DNA of 61,485 nt from NCBI RefSeq assembly GCF_945873075.1, contig NZ_CAMCBS010000013.1, positions 1-61,485 of the forward strand, read 5' to 3'. This DNA comes from an uncultured Moraxella sp. (GTDB taxonomy: Bacteria > Pseudomonadota > Gammaproteobacteria > Pseudomonadales > Moraxellaceae). The position numbers and the translations under genes were made by a program. Positions 58,342-61,485 of the stretch are shown piece by piece. Position 1 is the stretch's first letter, and every line of letters starts with the position of its first letter. Under the pieces are notes generated by a model. It did not search any database and was not told the DNA's origin. It was given only the letters and a program-made list of their open reading frames with translations.

Positions 58342-58348
58342 ACCCACC

Positions 58349-58382
58349 AAAAAGCGTCTGCAACTCTGCAAACGCTTTTTTA
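58349..58382 (+). terminator. apt terminator
   Basis: Stem AAAAAGCGT/ACGCTTTTT enclosing a second short stem TGCA/TGCA, then T-rich sequence. Confidence 0.8.
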
Positions 58383-58384
58383 TT

Positions 58385-58411
58385 GGTTTTGATGGTGCGT
58401 TATGCCATACC
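58385..58411. repeat. Half copy of the palindromic repeat
   Basis: GGTTTTGATGGTGCGTTATG and the following CCATACC match one arm of the 67-bp palindrome. It marks the left edge of the accessory island, directly after the apt terminator. Confidence 0.5.
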
Positions 58412-58472
58412 ACTAAAAAAAATAAGTGTTGTTTCTTGCAATCCCAAAGGTCATTATTAATAAATATTTACT

Positions 58473-58771
58473 ATGTTACATATTGCCTATCAAGGGCTTG
58501 CTTGGGTGAAATTAGTGAGAATTTTTCCAGAATTTATTGGTCTTTTGATAAATATAAAAATATTACTGTTTATTTTTATTTAATTTCTGAAATAGAAGAA
58601 GATGTGGATATAATTTTGGAAGAAATACTGCCTATGTTAGAATTTTATATTAAAGAAGATTTAAAAATGATAGGGGAATACAGTTTGAATCATAAAATAT
58701 TTTACGATGATTGCTATATCAATTGTGATGATTATTATTTCTGTATGGAATTTTTTAGGAAAAAGAAATAG
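58473..58771 (+). pseudogene. Immunity-like small protein, start frameshifted
   Basis: The body LGEISENFSRIYWSFDKYKN followed by ITVYFYLISEIEEDVD resembles a family of small immunity-associated proteins that begin with an 'AYxxLLGxIS-N' pattern. The downstream frame has no good start (only a TTG at 58436 without a ribosome site). A plausible N-terminus, MLHIAYQ from ATG 58473, is in another frame; one extra A at 58492-58493 would give MLHIAYQRACLGEISENF. The repaired protein would have about 100 residues. It is AT-rich and ends exactly at the edge of a palindromic repeat. Family assignment is from memory of patterns only. Confidence 0.5.
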
Positions 58772-58837
58772 TACGCAGGATGCACACCGTGCACCATTGA
58801 TTGAGTGGAATTTGATGGTGTGTGGTACGCACGCTAC
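58771..58837. repeat. 67-bp palindromic repeat, copy 3
   Basis: Arms GTACGCAGGATGCACACCGT and ACCACACACCATCAAA-type sequence (right arm reversed) flank a core ATTGATTGAGTGGAATTTGA. It starts where the preceding gene ends, and its right end abuts a toxin-tail remnant. Confidence 0.75.
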
Positions 58838-58890
58838 TCCTAATTGAAGACCTTAAAAAAGCAGGTATTAAAGTTAAATTTAAAAAATAG
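58834..58890 (+). pseudogene. C-terminal remnant of a toxin
   Basis: Directly after the repeat the frame reads LLLIEDLKKAGIKVKFKK and stops at 58888. No start codon is present. Endings of the type ...DLKKAGIKVxFKK are common at the tips of secreted polymorphic nuclease toxins, and the stop lies 8 bases before the ATG of a presumed immunity gene, the normal toxin-immunity order. Interpretation as a toxin tail is inferred. Confidence 0.5.
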
Positions 58891-58898
58891 GTAAATAT

Positions 58899-59363
58899 AT
58901 GAAACTTCGTAAAAACCGCCAACCATTAACTCCAGAGCAAAGAACTGAACATCTGGAATTATTTGAAGCGTGGCTTTGGGATATGCCAAATGCTTTAGAG
59001 CGTTTTAAAAATAGAATGCCAAAAGAGATTCAAGATAAATTGGATTTTTCAATACAATCATTAGATATAGTTGAAAAACATCTTTTGGATAATTATGAAA
59101 CCATTGAACAAATTAAAAATGAACCATCATACATTTTAGATGGTTATGCGGTTTATGTGGGTGAAACATTTAGGAATGTTCTACAGGATAGGATTCCAAA
59201 TCAATGGGAGTTGATGTTAGAAGAGGATAATGTATTTTATTTACTTCCAGTAATCAAAGTAAGAGGCTATACTACTTGCCCACTTAAATTATGCACAGCT
59301 TGTATAGACAGACGATGGGGTAATTACTGGTCTTGGATATTGAATAATTGTTTGGAAGATTAA
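58899..59363 (+). CDS. Putative immunity protein
   Basis: A 154-residue soluble protein, AT-rich, with LDGYAVYVGETFRNVLQDR in the middle and four cysteines near the C-terminus (CPLKLCTACIDRRWGNYW). The segment with DGYAVYVGETFR is typical of a family of small proteins found after polymorphic-toxin tips. It is preceded by a toxin-tail remnant and followed by a HINT-domain remnant. AGGTAAATAT precedes the ATG. No enzymatic motif is seen; the immunity role is inferred from context. Confidence 0.6.
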   Translation: MKLRKNRQPLTPEQRTEHLELFEAWLWDMPNALERFKNRMPKEIQDKLDFSIQSLDIVEKHLLDNYETIEQIKNEPSYILDGYAVYVGETFRNVLQDRIPNQWELMLEEDNVFYLLPVIKVRGYTTCPLKLCTACIDRRWGNYWSWILNNCLED

Positions 59364-59382
59364 TTTCTTAATTTTTATCTCA

Positions 59383-59451
59383 AACCACACCGACACCGTC
59401 TACAACATAGAAACAGACAACTTCCACACCTACCATGTAGGCAGTGCTTAG
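59383..59451 (+). pseudogene. HINT-domain C-terminal remnant of a polymorphic toxin
   Basis: An open stretch of about 35 codons without a start ends NHTDTVYNIETDNFHTYHVG and then Ser-Ala-stop. The pattern VYNIE-x(4)-HTYHVG is the characteristic end of pre-toxin HINT peptidase domains in secreted polymorphic toxins, where it normally continues into the toxin tip. Here the palindromic repeat begins inside the last codons and the frame stops. Confidence 0.7.
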
Positions 59452-59510
59452 GGTGTATATCATGCACCATTGATTAAATGGAATTTGATGGTGTGTGGTA
59501 CGCACGCTAC
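59444..59510. repeat. 67-bp palindromic repeat, copy 4
   Basis: Same core and right arm as copy 3 (GAATTTGATGGTGTGTGGTA followed by CGCACGCTAC is identical), with a more diverged left arm. It replaces the sequence expected after the HINT motif. Confidence 0.75.
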
Positions 59511-59541
59511 GAACTTATAAGGTTTTTTAAAAAAAATTAAC

Positions 59542-59567
59542 GGGTACATTCTAAATTGAATGCACCC
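59542..59567 (-). terminator. Terminator of the beta-helix gene
   Basis: Minus strand: GGGTGCATTC pairs with GAATGTACCC (one wobble) over a 6-base loop; GTTAATTTTTTTT follows. Confidence 0.78.
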
Positions 59568-59612
59568 CTTGTATAAGCGTAATACAATCCGCAGTCCATT
59601 TCGCTTTGATAC

Positions 59613-60904
59613 TTAACGAATGGGTGAAACGCCTTGTTCATGAACTACGATGGCACTGCCAGCCTTGGCATGAATCTGCCCACCGACATGCATTGCATGG
59701 ACAATACCACCTGCGTCCACTTGGTAAGCAGCGACATCTTTGCCTTCGGTGCTGATATTGCCTTGAACCGTGATATTATCCACTTCGCCACCCTCTTTGA
59801 TGCTCAAGGCGATGGCAGGCAACATCACATTTTTGCCTTTGACTAGTGAATTGCCAATACCGCCTTGGGTGCTGATACTGCCTTTGACGGTGAGCGTACC
59901 GATTTTTTTGGAAATTTGCACGCCAACTGAGCCATCGCCATAAGTAGCAATATCATTAAATTCAATATTGTCCACTGTACCATCATATTGATTATAGCCG
60001 CGCGCACCAAGTCCATAGGTTTTGACTGCACCTTTGACCACAAAATTTTTGACATAGCCAAAATTCACAAAACCAACACCGCTTGGACCATAAGAAATCA
60101 CATCACTGTGCGATAACCAGTCATCCACTTGCCCCCAAGTGTCAAGCACCATGTCATTGACACCATAAGTCACAATTTCATCAGTATGCTCAAGACGCTC
60201 CACATGAGCACCATACACCACAAACACGGCAGCCGTGATGAGATTGGCAACACCAAAAGGTAGCTTGCCGTTACTATAGATGGCTTTGGTTTCAATCAAA
60301 TCAGCATGTAAGCGACCGCCTTCATCACCAAATCCTGAAACAAATAAGCCTGAGCCGCTTACAGGTGCGTTTTTGCGACCGATGCGAATGCCTGTGGCGT
60401 GTAATTTCAGCAAGCTTTTGGCATCGCTGTTAAAATTATACACGGTGAAAGCGCCTTGCAAAACATTGACGCCGTATTTTTGCGGCTGTTCAAAATAATG
60501 GCGACTATCGCAGGCGATGATGTCTAAATTTTCCACCCAAACGCTTGCTGATTCAATACCTGCACGCATAATAAATGAAAACTGCCCTGTCAAGCTAAGA
60601 TTGGCAAATTTGAACTCGCCCAAATCCGCCATCTCATTACCCATCTGAGTATGAAAGATGGCTTTATGATTGCTTGGCGCACTGATATTCAGATTCTCAA
60701 TGCGATTATTTTTACTAACACTCACGCCATCACCCAAAAATGACAGCAATGGCAAACTGCCATCTTCTTGTGCAAGCCCTTCTAAAACCACCCCTTGGGG
60801 TAACAAAATTGGGGTCAATGCCAAAAACTGCGTGCAATACCAATATGGGTTGCACCTTCATAAAGCGCTTGTTGCAACTCATTAAAATTGTATACTTTTA
60901 ACAT
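59613..60904 (-). pseudogene. Beta-helix-like protein, frameshifted near the N-terminus
   Basis: The main frame (403 residues) encodes short repeated strands such as VDNITVQGNISTEGKD and IGTLTVKGSISTQGG, consistent with a right-handed parallel beta-helix; no signal peptide is present. It lacks a proper start (TTG at 60824). A good start, ATG 60904 with AAGGA 8 bases upstream, opens MLKVYNFNELQQALYEGATH in another frame; inserting one base in the A5/T5 run at 60823-60827 joins them through ARSFLALTPILLPQGV. The repaired product would have about 430 residues. Function unknown; its place in a toxin-immunity island suggests an accessory or surface-related role. Confidence 0.6.
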
Positions 60905-61183
60905 TTATTTTTCCTTAAAATATCAACATGGTTGAAATGGTTAAATAGATCTTACCTTTGATGATTATACGCCTGTATTGTCAATTTTTTCACAGTTATT
61001 TTGGTGTTTTTTGTTACCAAAGTATAAGTAAGCGTTGCTCGTTAATTGTCTTGGGCTGAACCAATGCCATCAAATACAGCGGTTTTTTGTGCGACATGCT
61101 AAAATGTAAATCAAGTCATGGGGGGCAGCATGACGCGTTATTAATCTATTTTAGTGGTGCATGGTGTATGCCCTGTCACTAAA
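60905..61183. other. Intergenic stretch with a half repeat
   Basis: No gene was recognised. It contains the half copy of the palindrome at 61153-61177 and AT-rich sequence presumably carrying the promoter of the beta-helix gene. Confidence 0.4.
61153..61177. repeat. Half copy of the palindromic repeat
   Basis: AGTGGTGCATGGTGTATGCC followed by CTGT matches the right arm of copies 1 and 4. Confidence 0.45.
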
Positions 61184-61485
61184 CTAACTAATAAATGCTT
61201 TGTCATCAAATAAACGCTTTACAAAGCCAAAGCCGCTTAATCCCGCATCAACTACTCGTTGCTTAAATTGTTCTGTCACATAAATAATTGCTGGTTCATC
61301 AGGAAGGACAAACATTAAATTATCGCCAATTTCATCTTCTCGAAAAACCCATTCATAAATGCAGTCAAAATATCCCTGTCGTTCGTCACCCTCAAATTCA
61401 TTGACCGTCCCAACGGATTTCTCACGGTCGATACAATCAATCACAGTATGAACGACGACCATATAATAAGGCTCATCAGGTCTAT
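61184..61485 (-). CDS. Imm11-like (DUF1629) immunity protein, 5' end outside the window
   Basis: The frame is open to the window edge, so the gene is partial. DEPYYMVVVHTVIDCIDREKS, then MFVLPDEPAIIYVTEQFKQR and the end VDAGLSGFGFVKRLF follow the pattern of the Imm11/DUF1629 family, in which DC-[LI]-DREKS and a late I-[FY]-V-[ST]-E-x-[FL]-K are typical. Members neutralise polymorphic toxin tips. The internal ATG at 61462 is probably not the start because the preceding in-frame codons (RPDEPYY) continue the domain. It lies at the right end of the island, after a half copy of the palindrome. Confidence 0.65.
   Translation of the reverse strand, partial: RPDEPYYMVVVHTVIDCIDREKSVGTVNEFEGDERQGYFDCIYEWVFREDEIGDNLMFVLPDEPAIIYVTEQFKQRVVDAGLSGFGFVKRLFDDKAFIS

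Overview
The window looks like a chromosomal segment of a Moraxellaceae gammaproteobacterium, most likely Moraxella. This is inferred from gene content: cbb3-oxidase assembly genes, a cydABX bd oxidase, ubiE-ubiJ-ubiB, an emrAB-type pump, a signal-less YkuD protein, a FFLEELY-motif protein, and traces of HINT-type polymorphic toxins. Base composition is moderate. The backbone is ordinary housekeeping sequence interrupted by small AT-rich accessory patches.

Layout. 1-2.4 kb: ccoG and fixH for cbb3 oxidase assembly, then a small VbhA-like protein. 2.4-4.4 kb (minus): a YkuD peptidoglycan enzyme, a lipoprotein and a LysR regulator. 4.6-8.6 kb: argG, pyrC-rnt (overlapping) and yajQ. 8.7-10.1 kb: tRNA-Glu with a strong promoter, then an orphan gene bracketed by two copies of a palindromic repeat. 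10.1-11.5 kb: a CitMHS citrate transporter. 11.6-20.6 kb: a gap/epd-like dehydrogenase, a Pif1-type helicase, tkt, serS, a YcxB-like protein and guaB. 20.8-26.4 kb: a lipoprotein DsbC, hom, a WG-repeat protein and cysS. 26.5-34.5 kb: clpB with a sigma-32-type promoter, dsbD, and cydA-cydB-cydX, where cydX is a 42-residue gene. 34.9-40.2 kb: a periplasmic protein, rhomboid, a Fur-controlled TonB receptor and a voltage-gated K+ channel with a zinc ribbon. 40.3-44.7 kb: an FMN reductase and a pirin sharing a duplicated promoter and operator, a hydroxyacyl-CoA dehydrogenase, DoxX and a CrgA-like LysR regulator. 44.8-47.6 kb: an emrB/emrA pump. 47.7-51.8 kb: yebC, ilvA and hslR, mixed with small damaged genes. 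51.9-53.6 kb: pit with a PhoB box. 53.7-58.3 kb: a FFLEELY protein, ubiE-ubiJ-ubiB and apt. 58.4 kb to the end: a decayed polymorphic-toxin/immunity island.

The most unusual observations are four. (1) Two promoters about 0.85 kb apart, for pirin and the FMN reductase, carry an identical 16-bp perfect palindrome at exactly the same spacing from matched -35/-10 boxes. This implies one LysR-type activator controlling a redox/electrophile regulon. (2) A roughly 67-bp imperfect palindrome recurs at four full and two half copies, only around orphan and immunity-type genes; one copy abuts a HINT remnant and another abuts a toxin tail. (3) A PhoB box is positioned for activation upstream of pit. (4) Single-base lesions, mostly indels, occur in at least six accessory genes while core genes are intact, which points to gene decay, phase variation or residual assembly error.

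All functional calls rest on reading motifs and family knowledge; no database search was run.
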